Below are positions 45,360 to 56,703 of a stretch of 64,000 bases of DNA, piece after piece. The stretch's first letter is position 1. Every line of letters begins with the position of its first letter. Made by a program: the position numbers and the translations under genes. The DNA is from Moritella marina ATCC 15381 (lineage in GTDB: Bacteria; Pseudomonadota; Gammaproteobacteria; Enterobacterales; Moritellaceae): NCBI RefSeq assembly GCF_008931805.1, contig NZ_CP044399.1:2108001-2172000 (forward strand), given 5' to 3'. A model generated the notes under the pieces. The model did not search any database. It saw only the letters and a program-made list of their open reading frames with translations, and had not been told where the DNA came from.

Positions 45360-46394
45360 ATGAAATCAATCTGCCTGCCAATAATACTGATGCTGAGTGT
45401 CATATTTAGGACTGCTCAAGCGGATGAAATCCAATTATTCACCTGGGAAGAATACTTCTCGGATGAAGTCATTAAGCGTTTCGAAGCAGAAACCAATCAT
45501 ACTGTGAACCAAATTTACTTTGAGAATGAAAGCCTGCGAGATCAGGTCATGTACTCAGGAAAAGCAGCAGCCTACGACTTAGTCATTTTAGACGGCTACA
45601 CATTAAGTGTGCTCGGTGAAAAAGGCATACTTAGCCAATTAGATAACGCATTGTCAGATGACCTCCCCTTCTTTACTGAACAATCAGAGCAAGCCTGTCA
45701 TGATTATGGGATCCCCTACGCATATGGCACGATTGGCATTGGTTTTCGCAATTCTAAAGTAAAAGAAACCATCTCGTCGTGGATGGATGTATTCGATTAC
45801 GCCAAGAAAAATCCGGGTCGCGTCATTATTCCAGATGAAGATATGGACACCGTCGCGATTGCACTCATGGCGCTAGGTTATAACCCCATGAGTAAAGACA
45901 TATTAGAATTAAAACAAGCCTTTACTTTACTCCAGAGTGTCATTGGTGATTTGCTCGTATTCAGAAATGGTTTGGGGTACGCCTTAGATAAAGGCAAAGA
46001 ATCAAAAATGGACATGGCCGTTTTCTACTCTGGTGAAAAAGAACAAATATCAATTGCCACAGCGCAGGATGATTGGGAATATATTATCCCCGATGAAGGT
46101 ACGCTTGTATGGCATGAGTGCTTATCCTCTCACACTAAAAAGCCAATGAAGTCCGCGACAATAGAGTTCCTCCGTTATATTAATAATCCGGTTAACGCAG
46201 CCAAAAATGCACAAGACATTTGGTTTACGACCGCCAACAAAGACGCATTAAAGTGGGCTCATAAAGATTACACCAGTGACAAGGAGTTATTTCCCACTGA
46301 GTTAACATCGAGTAAATATTATCATTATCAACGATTAGATTACAACGCCTTGAAAGTGAGAGCGAATATCATCAATGTTCTGTCCAATCAATAG
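45360..46394 (+). CDS. nspS: NspS-like periplasmic polyamine-binding sensor protein
   Basis: The 344-residue protein has a signal peptide (to about residue 21, TAQA) and a PotD-type fold: IQLFTWEEYFSDEVIKRFEAE, SLRDQVMYSGKAAAYDLVI, GIPYAYGTIGIGFRNSK. It has no permease or ATPase partner; instead it is followed nine bases later by a membrane GGDEF/EAL gene. This is the arrangement of Vibrio cholerae nspS-mbaA, where NspS binds norspermidine or spermidine and controls MbaA. The ligand here is inferred. Confidence 0.82.
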   Translation: MKSICLPIILMLSVIFRTAQADEIQLFTWEEYFSDEVIKRFEAETNHTVNQIYFENESLRDQVMYSGKAAAYDLVILDGYTLSVLGEKGILSQLDNALSDDLPFFTEQSEQACHDYGIPYAYGTIGIGFRNSKVKETISSWMDVFDYAKKNPGRVIIPDEDMDTVAIALMALGYNPMSKDILELKQAFTLLQSVIGDLLVFRNGLGYALDKGKESKMDMAVFYSGEKEQISIATAQDDWEYIIPDEGTLVWHECLSSHTKKPMKSATIEFLRYINNPVNAAKNAQDIWFTTANKDALKWAHKDYTSDKELFPTELTSSKYYHYQRLDYNALKVRANIINVLSNQ

Positions 46395-46403
46395 CCTGGG
46401 GTT

Positions 46404-48827
46404 ATGATGAAACTATCCGTTAAGATTAATTTTATACTGCTGCCAGTCATGCTCATCATTTTCTCTATTGGCGGTATCTTCTCTTATAATAGTCAAAAGG
46501 CACAGATCCTTTCGTCACTATCAGATAAGATCAAATATGAATTAAAATATATTTCAGAAGATCTGAATGAGGCCATTCATGAGTTTAATCTACTCAGTAA
46601 GATATTTCTAAGTAGCCCCAGTACTCAATCTTACTTAAATAGCATACGGTTTGGTAACAATAACCATTATGCCAATCAGAATTTAACGCGCGGTATCAGG
46701 CAAATCGAACTACGTCATGGTTATATCACCAGTTTTGGGTTAATTGATGCGAATAAACAAGAATTATTCCTTTATGATGTACTCAATCCCTTTTCGTCAA
46801 TCGAAGTATCTAAATCATTAAATACCCATTTATCCTATATAAATAAAAGCATACAGACGCAAGGGGTAACGCAAATAAACCCTGTGATTTATGAACACCG
46901 CACAACGGCCGATGGCTTTGATGAACTCACTTTGATACGCACCTTCTCGCCAGACCAACCGATATCCATAACATCATTTTCTCAAGGGCATACCATCTAT
47001 ACGGCAATTATAACCATACGCCTCAAGCATAAAGGCGCATATCTGCGAGTGTTACAAACTGTGTTCGATGATAACGTAAAACTGTCCCTGCTCTCTTCAG
47101 GTAGTTCTCAAACAATGGAAGGAGAGACCGAACTCACCATGCTGCCTAAGCCTGACTATGGGTACCAATTAGTGAGTGAGCTTTGGTCGATTATGATTTT
47201 GCTACCCCGTTCGTATTTAAATACCTTGTATCGACCCCATCAAATTCTCTTTTTTTCAATTGTGTTAAGCGTAACATTGTTTTCATTTTTCTTTCTTAAA
47301 GGCTTAATCGTTAAGAGCATTATCACGCCGGTTGTCAGATTAACTAAACAAGTTGAAAGCACTGAAATTGGCGGTAAGATCAACATTGAACGAGCTCAAG
47401 CTAATGATGAAGTAGCAGTACTTTCCAACAAGTATCTTGATCTCATTATGGAGCTTGATGATCTTGTCAAACACGATCATTTGACGGGCTTAATTAATCG
47501 TAATAAATTTAATAAAGCGCTGAAATACTTAATAAAAGATGGTATTGAACATCATAAAAAAATAGCTGTCTTGTATTTCGATTTAGACAATTTTAAACAC
47601 GTCAACGACCGATTTGGTCATTACATTGGTGATGAACTATTAAAAGCATTTTCCGTAAGAGTAAACGAGTATCTAGCGTACAGAGCTGAAGGCTTTAACA
47701 TAAATAACAACGTGATCTTTGCACGTATGTCTGGCGACGAGTTCACGATAATACTACCGGATATAACAGATATAAAAGAAGTGGAAATCGTCACCAAGAA
47801 TTTAATTTCGTTATTCGATGATGGTTTCAAATTAGATGAAATGGTATTTGATATCGGCATCAGTATCGGAGCAGCTATCTTCCCTAATGATGCGATAGAT
47901 GTGCCTTCTATATTAAAAAAAGCTGACATCGCCATGTACTCAGCAAAACGATTTCGCCAGAGTTATGTCCAGTTTTATACATCTAAATTGAGCTATCAAA
48001 TTGAACGCCAAGGCAGAATTACCGAAAGCTTAAAAACAGCATTACGACGCAATGAGTTCTACCTTGTGTATATGCCGATTTATGATTGCAGCACTGGCCT
48101 TGTTGACGGATGTGAAGTGCTACTTAGGGTATCATCGAAGGATTTAGCCGCCTATGGGCCAGAAGAGTTCATCCCTGTAGCAGAACAGTCTGGGTTGATC
48201 AAAGGGATTGACTATTGGGTCATCGAATCCGCCATTAAACAGCTATCTATCTGGAGAAAACAATTAGACTTCGTCGGTGTTTTTGCAATTAACTTTTCGT
48301 CTTGGGAGCTTAAAAACCCTGATTTTGTCGACAAAGTAGCCTCGTTACTGGCGTTCTATGATGTCCCAGCTCACTGCATTGAACTGGAAATAACAGAGAC
48401 TTGCTTTGTCCCTGATGATCATCGCAGTATTGCCATGTTGTCAAAACTGCACAATCTCGGCGTCAGGTTATCACTGGATGATTTCGGCACGGGATTCACT
48501 GCATTCAGTCAATTGATAGATTACCCGCTTGATACCCTGAAAGTCGATCGTATGTTTATCAACGCCATTGACTCGGGTGAGAGCGAGGATAAACCGTTAG
48601 TCGATATTATCGTTGAAATAGCCAAGTTGTATAACCTAAACGTCGTCGCAGAAGGTATCGAGACAAAGGCTCAGCTAACACATGTTCGTGACTTAGGTTG
48701 CCATCAAGCACAAGGTTTTCTGTTATCTAAACCTTTAACGAAAAATGATTTCGTCGCGTTATGGACATCAGAAAAACAAGTGATAGAGTCTCCCCTCACC
48801 GGAATCGAATGCGGACAAACCGAATGA
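46404..48827 (+). CDS. mbaA: MbaA-like membrane GGDEF/EAL c-di-GMP enzyme
   Basis: The 807-residue protein has a membrane helix at about 7-27, a large periplasmic domain, a second helix at about 290-308, a HAMP segment (KQVESTEIGGKINIERAQ), then GGDEF and EAL domains. The GGDEF motif reads SGDEF (about 441-445) and the EAL motif reads EVLLR (about 569-573), the same kind of deviations as in MbaA. Downstream EAL residues are kept (INFSSWE, ELEITETCF, LDDFGTGFT, KVDRMF, VAEGIE). It probably hydrolyses c-di-GMP under control of the NspS-like protein, and affects biofilm formation. Confidence 0.85.
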   Translation: MMKLSVKINFILLPVMLIIFSIGGIFSYNSQKAQILSSLSDKIKYELKYISEDLNEAIHEFNLLSKIFLSSPSTQSYLNSIRFGNNNHYANQNLTRGIRQIELRHGYITSFGLIDANKQELFLYDVLNPFSSIEVSKSLNTHLSYINKSIQTQGVTQINPVIYEHRTTADGFDELTLIRTFSPDQPISITSFSQGHTIYTAIITIRLKHKGAYLRVLQTVFDDNVKLSLLSSGSSQTMEGETELTMLPKPDYGYQLVSELWSIMILLPRSYLNTLYRPHQILFFSIVLSVTLFSFFFLKGLIVKSIITPVVRLTKQVESTEIGGKINIERAQANDEVAVLSNKYLDLIMELDDLVKHDHLTGLINRNKFNKALKYLIKDGIEHHKKIAVLYFDLDNFKHVNDRFGHYIGDELLKAFSVRVNEYLAYRAEGFNINNNVIFARMSGDEFTIILPDITDIKEVEIVTKNLISLFDDGFKLDEMVFDIGISIGAAIFPNDAIDVPSILKKADIAMYSAKRFRQSYVQFYTSKLSYQIERQGRITESLKTALRRNEFYLVYMPIYDCSTGLVDGCEVLLRVSSKDLAAYGPEEFIPVAEQSGLIKGIDYWVIESAIKQLSIWRKQLDFVGVFAINFSSWELKNPDFVDKVASLLAFYDVPAHCIELEITETCFVPDDHRSIAMLSKLHNLGVRLSLDDFGTGFTAFSQLIDYPLDTLKVDRMFINAIDSGESEDKPLVDIIVEIAKLYNLNVVAEGIETKAQLTHVRDLGCHQAQGFLLSKPLTKNDFVALWTSEKQVIESPLTGIECGQTE

Positions 48828-48834
48828 TAAAACC

Positions 48835-49476
48835 CTAAGGCTTATCATCCGACAACAATAATTTCGCACCTAATGCGATCAGCACGACGCCTGTGACACC
48901 TTCCATCCAATTCATCATAGCGCTGCTTTTAAACAGTTTTTTGGCTGAATTAATGGTAAACGCTAAGCTACATTGCCAAACCATCGCGATTAAAAAATGG
49001 ATACTCGCCATAGTGAACGACTGTAAAATCGGTGAATGATTAAGATCGATAAATTGCGGTAAAAACGCGAGGTAAAAAATAGCTGTTTTAGGATTTAGTA
49101 CATTAGACAGAAAACCTTCTCGCAGTGAACGCTTCGAACTCGATAAGCCACTATCTTCCGCAAGCATGGCGACTTTATTGCTGCCTTTATAGATAGCCCA
49201 AAGACTGCCTAGGCCTAACCAGATAAGGTATGCCGCGCCAACCCATTTAACTAATTGAAACAGGTCTGCCGATTGTAACAAAATAGCCGAAATGCCGAGC
49301 GCCGAGAACATCGCGTGCACAAACAAACCCGAGCAGATACCTAGACTGGTGACACACCCATCCACAAATCCTGAACGGCTACTATTACGGATCACCAACG
49401 CGGTATCAAGACCAGGTGTCAGAGTCAAAATGGTTATTGCGATCAAAAACGCTTCGAAATTTAAAATGTGCATCAC
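48835..49476 (-). CDS. LysE/RhtB-family amino-acid exporter
   Basis: The 213-residue membrane protein has about six helices and the family signature LTPGLDTALVIRNSSRSG near the start, GAAYLIWLGLGSL, and FLSNVLNPKTAIFYLAFLPQF. LysE/RhtB proteins export amino acids such as threonine, homoserine or lysine from the cytoplasm. The 3' end is only 8 bp from the convergent mbaA-like stop. Start is at one of two adjacent ATGs. Confidence 0.9.
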   Translation of the reverse strand: MMHILNFEAFLIAITILTLTPGLDTALVIRNSSRSGFVDGCVTSLGICSGLFVHAMFSALGISAILLQSADLFQLVKWVGAAYLIWLGLGSLWAIYKGSNKVAMLAEDSGLSSSKRSLREGFLSNVLNPKTAIFYLAFLPQFIDLNHSPILQSFTMASIHFLIAMVWQCSLAFTINSAKKLFKSSAMMNWMEGVTGVVLIALGAKLLLSDDKP

Positions 49477-49742
49477 TTTACTCGATTAGGCAAAATACAT
49501 ATATAGCAAGAAACTAAGGGCTGAGTAAAAGTATATTAGTGATTTCTTGGAAACACGTCACTTATTATCCAAATTCAGGAAAGGTAGCTAATCTTATTAA
49601 TAAGCTAAGCTAAACAATGGATAAAGCGAGTAAAAATAAATAATCAATGCTGACGAGATAGGTATAATCACAATATTCCTTTAACCTCCTATACCTCATT
49701 TTATTAGCAACACGATCACTTACACATTTTAAGGACAAAACG

Positions 49743-50597
49743 ATGGACGAGACCGGATTACAAGAAGACTTGCAACAAGAATTACAACAGCTACAGAATA
49801 TATACACCATGATCACTGAGTTTATGGTGCAATACAGTTTCCAAATTCTGGGTGCTCTAGTCATCTTCATCATTGGTTTGTGGTTGGCCGGTAAAATGCA
49901 GCGTTTTATTGCAGCCCTATGTATCAAGCATGATGTTGACGTTACCCTAAGTGGGTTTATTTCCAATGTTGTGCGCCTGCTCGTCATTATGATGGTAGCG
50001 GTGATTGCCTTAGGTAAACTCGGGATCAGTGTGGCACCGTTTATCGCAGCTGTGGGTGCTCTGGCGTTAGGTGCAGGTTTAGCCTTGCAAGGTATGCTGT
50101 CTAACTATGCCGCTGGCGTGACCATTATTCTTACCCGCCCGTTTGTGGTCGGTGATACGGTCAAGATCCAAGGTGTGATAGGCGTGGTTAAAGTCATTTC
50201 ACTGGCCATGACAATCCTCACCAACGAAGACGGTGACGAGATCAGTATTCCGAACAAACATATCGTTGGTGAAGTACTGCATAACTCTTTCGAATACATG
50301 TTAGTGGAATCAACTATCGGCATTAGTTACGACGATAATCCAGAACAGGCAGTGAAAATTTTGGCTGTTGCGCTGGCAAATATCGATGAGATTGCGACAG
50401 AACCAGCAGCGCAAATTGGTATTGAAGCCTTTGGTGATAGCTCGATCAATTTGGGTGTACGTTTTTGGGTACCAACGAAGAATTATTATGAAGTGAAATA
50501 CACAGCGAACTTAAAGATGTTTCAGGCATTGAAACAAGATGGCATCACCATTCCCTTCCCACAACGTGAAGTACGGTTATTGTCAGACGCCGTTTAA
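49743..50597 (+). CDS. mscS: Small-conductance mechanosensitive channel
   Basis: The 284-residue protein is close in length to E. coli MscS (286). It has three N-terminal helices, the pore helix GALALGAGLALQGMLSNYAAG (about 97-117), GVTIILTRPFVVGDTV, and the cytoplasmic beta domain with IPNKHIVGEVLHN. It opens under membrane tension to release solutes during osmotic downshock. ACATTTTAAGGACAAAACG precedes the ATG (AAGGA nine bases upstream). A terminator follows. Confidence 0.95.
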   Translation: MDETGLQEDLQQELQQLQNIYTMITEFMVQYSFQILGALVIFIIGLWLAGKMQRFIAALCIKHDVDVTLSGFISNVVRLLVIMMVAVIALGKLGISVAPFIAAVGALALGAGLALQGMLSNYAAGVTIILTRPFVVGDTVKIQGVIGVVKVISLAMTILTNEDGDEISIPNKHIVGEVLHNSFEYMLVESTIGISYDDNPEQAVKILAVALANIDEIATEPAAQIGIEAFGDSSINLGVRFWVPTKNYYEVKYTANLKMFQALKQDGITIPFPQREVRLLSDAV

Positions 50598-50617
50598 GCA
50601 TAAGGCGAAGAATCATG

Positions 50618-50644
50618 GTTTACCCCTGCTTATACGGGGTAAAC
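50618..50644 (+). terminator. Terminator of mscS
   Basis: GTTTACCCC and GGGGTAAAC form a perfect 9-bp stem with a 9-nt loop, about 20 bp after the mscS stop. An A/T-rich run follows. Confidence 0.75.
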
Positions 50645-50799
50645 TAAATAATAAAGAAACTTTCATATAGGCATTAAAACATTGAAAAATAAACGTTCTT
50701 TCTGTGGAAGTAAAATAAAAAGTTTTCTAGTATCAATACTGAATTGAATAAATAATTTAGTTCAAAATAAAAGAACTCTTACACAGATAGGATGGACTC

Positions 50800-51792
50800 A
50801 TGCAAAAACGGAATTTAAAAAAACATAAATTAGCCATGACACTATTGGCGTTGATTGCATCGCCAATGGCGATTTCAGCGCCAGATTCAAATTTAACAGT
50901 GGTGTCTGGAAAAGAAACCGCAACAGCCAGTAGTTATGCCTGGATATATACTGACAGCTATCGCCCATATCCAGAAATGGCTGAGTTTGCATTCGACAAT
51001 ATCGCTCACGAAAATTCAAATTCTCATGAATTGAATACCTATTGGCGTCCAAGCCAACAATCTAATGAATGGTTAATGCAGACACTTGCGAAACCAGAGA
51101 TAGTGACAACATATTCCATTCAAGGGGAAAGTAATAAAATGTACCCTGAGAATTGGCAGTTACAGGGGAGTCAAGATGGACAATCGTGGATAACGCTTGA
51201 TGAACAACAAGATATGGAGTTTGCTTCTCGGGAGATTAAAACGTTTAATATTCCTGAAGATAGCCAATCCGATTACAGCTATTACCGTTTCTACTTTCCT
51301 AATAACGTCAAACCGATTGCCATCACTGAAGTTAAGCTGATGTCTCAAGGTGATGATGTCGAATTGCCTAAACCTGAAGATAGTCGGATCATGATTAATA
51401 AAAATGATGATTTTATTAATGTTCAATTAAGCACTGACGAATATCATACTTGGAATAGCCAGAGTATTAATCGCACCGACCATGCCAAAAAACTCACGAA
51501 AGAAATACTCTCTCAGTTCAACGATGACTTTGATTTTATCATGTACGTGATGGATAACGAAAAACCACCGCAAGGTATGCCGTTTGGTGAGTTTTCTTTT
51601 GTGAAAAATGACATCAAAGGGTTAGGTTTAAATCAGTTCGACAGTAGTGAAGACTTTGGCGCAAAAGGCAAACTTCAAGGTATATTCACACTTTATGGCT
51701 CAATGAATCAACAAAGTGTATTGAAGGCGCTACACCTTGATGCGTCTTTACATGAGATGTTTCATCGTTGGGGTAACTGGATCATTGTGTAG
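50800..51792 (+). pseudogene. 5' part of a secreted zinc-metallopeptidase-like gene, cut by an IS3-family element
   Basis: The reading frame begins with a signal peptide (MTLLALIASPMAISA, residues about 13-27). A discoidin/F5-8C-like domain follows (about 30-185: ATASSYAWIYTDSYRPYPE, EWLMQTLAKPEIVTTYSIQGES, YYRFYFPNNV), then a C-terminal domain with HEMFHRWG, an HExxH zinc motif (about 318-322). Genomic coding ends at GNWII; the last codons come from the IS. Removing 51788-53044 plus one copy of the TTG target duplication rejoins GNWII to DQSYYSHWDN in frame and gives 476 residues. The intact protein would be an extracellular or periplasmic peptidase-like protein; its substrate is unknown. 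Confidence 0.85.
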
Positions 51793-51830
51793 TGGTCAAG
51801 TAAAACTGTACACCTAGATAGGCGTTTAAA

Positions 51831-52984
<1,154 letters not shown>

Positions 52985-53047
52985 CGTTTTTATGTTGAGG
53001 GTATTCTATCCCATTTAGGTGTACAGATTCATTAAACCACTTCATTG

Positions 53048-53490
53048 ATCAATCTTATTATTCTCACTGGGACAACGTCAAGGGAGCGTTAACCAACGCG
53101 AGTGAATTCGCACCTATCGAGCTCTATCTTATGGGGTTAATTAGTGATCCAGGAGGTCAAGATAAAGGTGTTTGGGATATAGAAAGTGAAACAGTTTATA
53201 ACGCGTGGGCAAGTAACCCTAAATTTGAGGCCATCGCGCCATCATCAGGGACGACGCAAACCTCATATAGAGCCTTGGTGGTTTTGTTAACCGAAAAAGA
53301 CAAACCACTTAATGACCTAATGAGGGAAAAACTAAGCACCAATATTGCTAACTTTGCCAGAACCGATGGTAAACACAAAGTTTACAATGGTGGCGACCTT
53401 TCAAGTCGAAATTTTTGGCATGCCACAGGCGGTAGAGCGAGCATCAACCTTGTAGATATAAAAGATGCTAAATTAGACAAGAAAGAGTAA
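53048..53490 (+). pseudogene. 3' part of the interrupted metallopeptidase-like gene
   Basis: Reading on from the right end of the IS gives DQSYYSHWDNVKGALTNA, then FAPIELYLMGLISDPGG, typical of proteins where an APIELYLMGL-like block lies near the third zinc ligand. It continues to a natural stop after DKKE. There is no start of its own with a ribosome site (the nearest ATG, in YLMGL, is internal). It joins in frame to the 5' part at 50800. Confidence 0.85.
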
Positions 53491-53561
53491 CACACAAGAG
53501 CAATAAGCATGGACCGTAAACACGAACCGTAAAAAGCTCTATTCACTTTCATCCCCTCGGA

Positions 53562-53593
53562 TTACGTTTGTCTACACATTTAGACAAACGTAA
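53562..53593. terminator. Hairpin between convergent genes
   Basis: TTACGTTTGTCTA and TAGACAAACGTAA form a perfect 13-bp stem with a 6-nt loop between the interrupted peptidase gene and the M50 gene. There is no long T run, so efficiency is uncertain. Confidence 0.6.
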
Positions 53594-53619
53594 GCGAAAG
53601 ATAAGTAGCAACGCCAAAA

Positions 53620-54729
53620 CTAGCTTTGTAATATCATTAGTGGCATAGCAAGCAATTCATCCCCCATACCAGCAAAGTACCAAATCACACCAATCAACGC
53701 GCCGACTGTCGTTACATACCAGATAGCAGAAAACAGCTGTCCGTATTTATCCAACGGCAATAGATGGCTCTGATGACGGCTACGCCATTCAAATATGATC
53801 TCGACACTACCAATTAATAACATGAAACCAAGTAACGCCAGTCCTAAGCTATAACTGATAAATATCCCCGCTACTGCACCAGCGATACAAGCCACCAACC
53901 CAACGATACTGCTCATCGAAAAGCTAATACTTTTAAGGATGTGACCACCATCGAGCGGTAGAATCGGTAACAAGTTAAACAAATTCAGCAAGGCGTTAAA
54001 GCTAGCCAGTCCAGCAAAAAATATCTCCCCTGTTGCCCAGTAAGCGATAAGTGATAACAGCGACATCAGCAAACCAAAGGTCGGTCCCATAATCGAGATC
54101 ACGACATCTTGCCAGCGCGTATTAATCTTGTCATCGCCTAATGCTAAACCACCCATAAACGGGATCAGGTAAATGCCTTTGGTCTTCATGCCAAAATATT
54201 TCATCGCTTTAACATGGCCGTATTCATGGAACACGAGACAAGCGATTAAGGCCAGTGCGAATTCCCATGAAAATAACCATGAATAAGCCGCTAGACTCGC
54301 GCCCGCTAATACAACCTTGATAACCTTGGCACTTTTTAATAATTTAAGCGCCAACGAGCCCAAGCCAATTAAGCTAAATTTTTTCTTTACGGCAACCGGA
54401 TGTTGCGGGGTTTGTCGTTCAATATCTTTGGTGTCGCGCTGACCTTCGTTAATAAGTTGTTCGTTCACATACAGCGCATAATCGATTTTGAAGGGTTGCC
54501 AGAGCAGAACTGTGGTGAGCTTGACGATAATGTTAGCAGGCGGTTGCGAGTCTAGAGCCTCATTGCTATGTTGCATGAGTTCAAATTCGTGCGTTTTACT
54601 GCCCTCGTTATCACTAGAGGCGTTGATGACTGAAACGAGTTTGTCGCCCCAAAATACTTGTTGCCAGCCCGCTAACGAGCCTTCTAGCCGTAGCGATTTG
54701 CCAAGGCAGTCAATGTTTAATAATTCCAA
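53620..54729 (-). CDS. Site-2-protease family (M50) membrane metallopeptidase
   Basis: The 369-residue protein has a hydrophilic N-terminal region of about 140 residues (cytoplasmic; a beta-rich LEGSLAGWQQVFWGDKLVS start), then several helices. The zinc motif FHEYGH is at about 167-172, and the second motif LFNLLPILPLDGGHIL at about 246-261 gives the third ligand. M50 enzymes cut substrates within the membrane. The start is TTG with AAAGGC upstream. It has no RseP-type PDZ domain, so it is not RseP. The substrate is unknown. Confidence 0.9.
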   Translation of the reverse strand: MELLNIDCLGKSLRLEGSLAGWQQVFWGDKLVSVINASSDNEGSKTHEFELMQHSNEALDSQPPANIIVKLTTVLLWQPFKIDYALYVNEQLINEGQRDTKDIERQTPQHPVAVKKKFSLIGLGSLALKLLKSAKVIKVVLAGASLAAYSWLFSWEFALALIACLVFHEYGHVKAMKYFGMKTKGIYLIPFMGGLALGDDKINTRWQDVVISIMGPTFGLLMSLLSLIAYWATGEIFFAGLASFNALLNLFNLLPILPLDGGHILKSISFSMSSIVGLVACIAGAVAGIFISYSLGLALLGFMLLIGSVEIIFEWRSRHQSHLLPLDKYGQLFSAIWYVTTVGALIGVIWYFAGMGDELLAMPLMILQS

Positions 54730-54929
54730 GTTAAGCCTTTGTATTTATGCGGCTGTAAAGCCGAGTAAATAGAATTTAAGTTACTGCCGTGACAGTATGT
54801 TTGTCGATGGCCGAGTATAACAAAAACCCACTTAGATCCCAATGCAGCTTGGTCGTAATAGCACGATTAACAATGGCTATAAATTACGCTATTAATAACA
54901 CCAAGCCGCACTGTATTACTTATCTTGTA

Positions 54930-55598
54930 TCACTTATCTTGAATTTCTTGGCTAATTTCCGTTAATACCTGCTTGAATGTATCTGCAGTTTGGCCACCAG
55001 CAATAGAATACTGATTATTAATAATAAACGTCGGCACTGAACTAATGCCCCTGTCCATACTCAGCTTTTGCTCTGCGCGTACTTGTGCTACATAGTCATC
55101 AGAATCGAGGATGCCTTTAGCAGCTGTAACATCAAGACCAACTGAATCAACGATCTTGATAAGCGTTGCATCATCACTCAAAGAGACATTGTCAGTAAAG
55201 TGCGCACTAAACAAAGCCATTTGTAATGCATGTTGCTTGCCCTGCTCGTTAGCCCACGCTAATAGTCGGTGTAAATCAAAGCTGTTGATCATGCGTATAT
55301 TTGGGGCAAAGTTAAAATCAAAACCAACATCTTTACCGCGTTGACTGATCATCTCTCTGTTCTGCACACTTTGCAGCTCGCTAATGCCGTACTTCTCAAC
55401 CAAGTGTTCTTGCATGTCTTGACCTGCACTCGGCATCTGCGGATTCAGTTCAAACGGTAGCCAGTTGATTGTCGCTTCAATACCCGGCGCAAGTTGTGCC
55501 AGCGCCGATTCTAAGCCTTTGTATCCAACGATGCACCAAGGGCACATCACATCTGACACAATATCTATTTGTACTTTACTCATGTTAAATTGACTCAT
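54930..55598 (-). CDS. DsbA-family (FrnE-like) thiol oxidoreductase
   Basis: The protein, about 222 residues, is a cytoplasmic DsbA-like protein of the FrnE/HCCA-isomerase group. The core starts VQIDIVSDVMCPWCIVG with the redox motif CPWC, and continues INWLPFELNPQMP, DLHRLLAWANEQGKQ and GISSVPTFIINNQYSIAGGQ with the cis-proline. There is no signal peptide. A 15-bp tandem duplication places two start codons in frame (55598 and 55583); neither has a clear ribosome site. It probably acts on thiols or polyketide-like substrates; the function is not known. Confidence 0.88.
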   Translation of the reverse strand: MSQFNMSKVQIDIVSDVMCPWCIVGYKGLESALAQLAPGIEATINWLPFELNPQMPSAGQDMQEHLVEKYGISELQSVQNREMISQRGKDVGFDFNFAPNIRMINSFDLHRLLAWANEQGKQHALQMALFSAHFTDNVSLSDDATLIKIVDSVGLDVTAAKGILDSDDYVAQVRAEQKLSMDRGISSVPTFIINNQYSIAGGQTADTFKQVLTEISQEIQDK

Positions 55599-55680
55599 GT
55601 TAAATTTAATCCCGTTTAAGAAAGCAAAAAGTAAGTGACGATTAACCACTTACTTCATAAAGCAGTCACTACATTGGTAA

Positions 55681-56679
55681 TTAAAGTTTTACAATTAACT
55701 TACCTTTGTTTTCACCGGTAAAGAATAAGTTTAAGCCACCAATAGATGATTCTAAGCCTGCTAATACATGCGATCTGTGTTTGATTTTACCCGCCATGAC
55801 ATAAGGCGTAAGTTTTTCAAGTAATGCAGGTACTTCATGGAAATGATCCGGCATAGTGAAACCTTGAATAGTCAGACGACGTTTAATTACGTTTAACCAG
55901 CTTGGACCCGGTGTTGGTATTTCGTTAGCGTAATCAGCAATTAAACCACATACCATCACACGGCCATGTGGATTCATACGATCAATAATTAAACTCTGGA
56001 TCGCACCACCGGTATTTTCAAAATACATATCAATACCATCAGCGGCATGCTCTGCCAGTTGTGCGTCTAAATCGTCACTCTTGTAGTTGATTGCTGCGTC
56101 AAAACCTAATTCGTTAACAATCCAATCGGCCTTTTCTTCACTGCCAACAACACCAATTACTTTCAGGCCATCTGCTTTTGCTAACTGGCCAACAATAGAG
56201 CCAACTGAACCAGCTGCGCCTGTGACAATAATGGTTTCACCTTTTTTAGGTTTACCCACATTAAATAGACCTTGAGTCGCGGTTAATCCAGGTAAAGCAA
56301 ACACAGATAATATCGCTTCATCAGGTAATGGCGCTGTTACTTTATTCAGACCTTGCCCGTTGCTTAGGAAGTATTCCTGCCAACCCATCATGCCCATCAT
56401 GCGATCGCCCACGTTAAAATCGGGGTGGTTACTTTCGACAATTTCACCGATGCCAGAACTACGCATTACATCACCTAAGCCTACTGGTGGAATGTAGCTG
56501 TTGGTATCAGGGCTCATCCAGCCAAACATAGCAGGATCTAGTGACATATGGCTTTGCTTCACTAAAAACTCGCCCTCGCCCACAGTCGGCATTGGCTTTT
56601 GCACTACTTCAAATAGATCTGCATTGATTGGACCGCCAGTTGGACGTTTAATAAGATTGATCGCTGTATATGTTGTCAT
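55681..56679 (-). CDS. Zinc-independent MDR NADP-dependent oxidoreductase (CurA/leukotriene B4 dehydrogenase-like)
   Basis: The 332-residue protein matches the MDR subgroup that reduces alpha,beta-unsaturated ketones. It has FEVVQKPMPTVGEGEFLVK at the start, the dinucleotide loop VTGAAGSVGSIVGQLAK (about 149-165), DMYFENTGGAIQSLI and VCGLIADYAN. There are no structural or catalytic zinc ligands. AGGAAG lies eight bases before the ATG. It is divergent from a LysR gene, and an array of repeated TGTCT words lies between them, so it is a likely electrophile-induced reductase. Confidence 0.92.
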   Translation of the reverse strand: MTTYTAINLIKRPTGGPINADLFEVVQKPMPTVGEGEFLVKQSHMSLDPAMFGWMSPDTNSYIPPVGLGDVMRSSGIGEIVESNHPDFNVGDRMMGMMGWQEYFLSNGQGLNKVTAPLPDEAILSVFALPGLTATQGLFNVGKPKKGETIIVTGAAGSVGSIVGQLAKADGLKVIGVVGSEEKADWIVNELGFDAAINYKSDDLDAQLAEHAADGIDMYFENTGGAIQSLIIDRMNPHGRVMVCGLIADYANEIPTPGPSWLNVIKRRLTIQGFTMPDHFHEVPALLEKLTPYVMAGKIKHRSHVLAGLESSIGGLNLFFTGENKGKLIVKL

Positions 56680-56703
56680 GTGCTTGCTTCCTGTGAATGA
56701 TAA

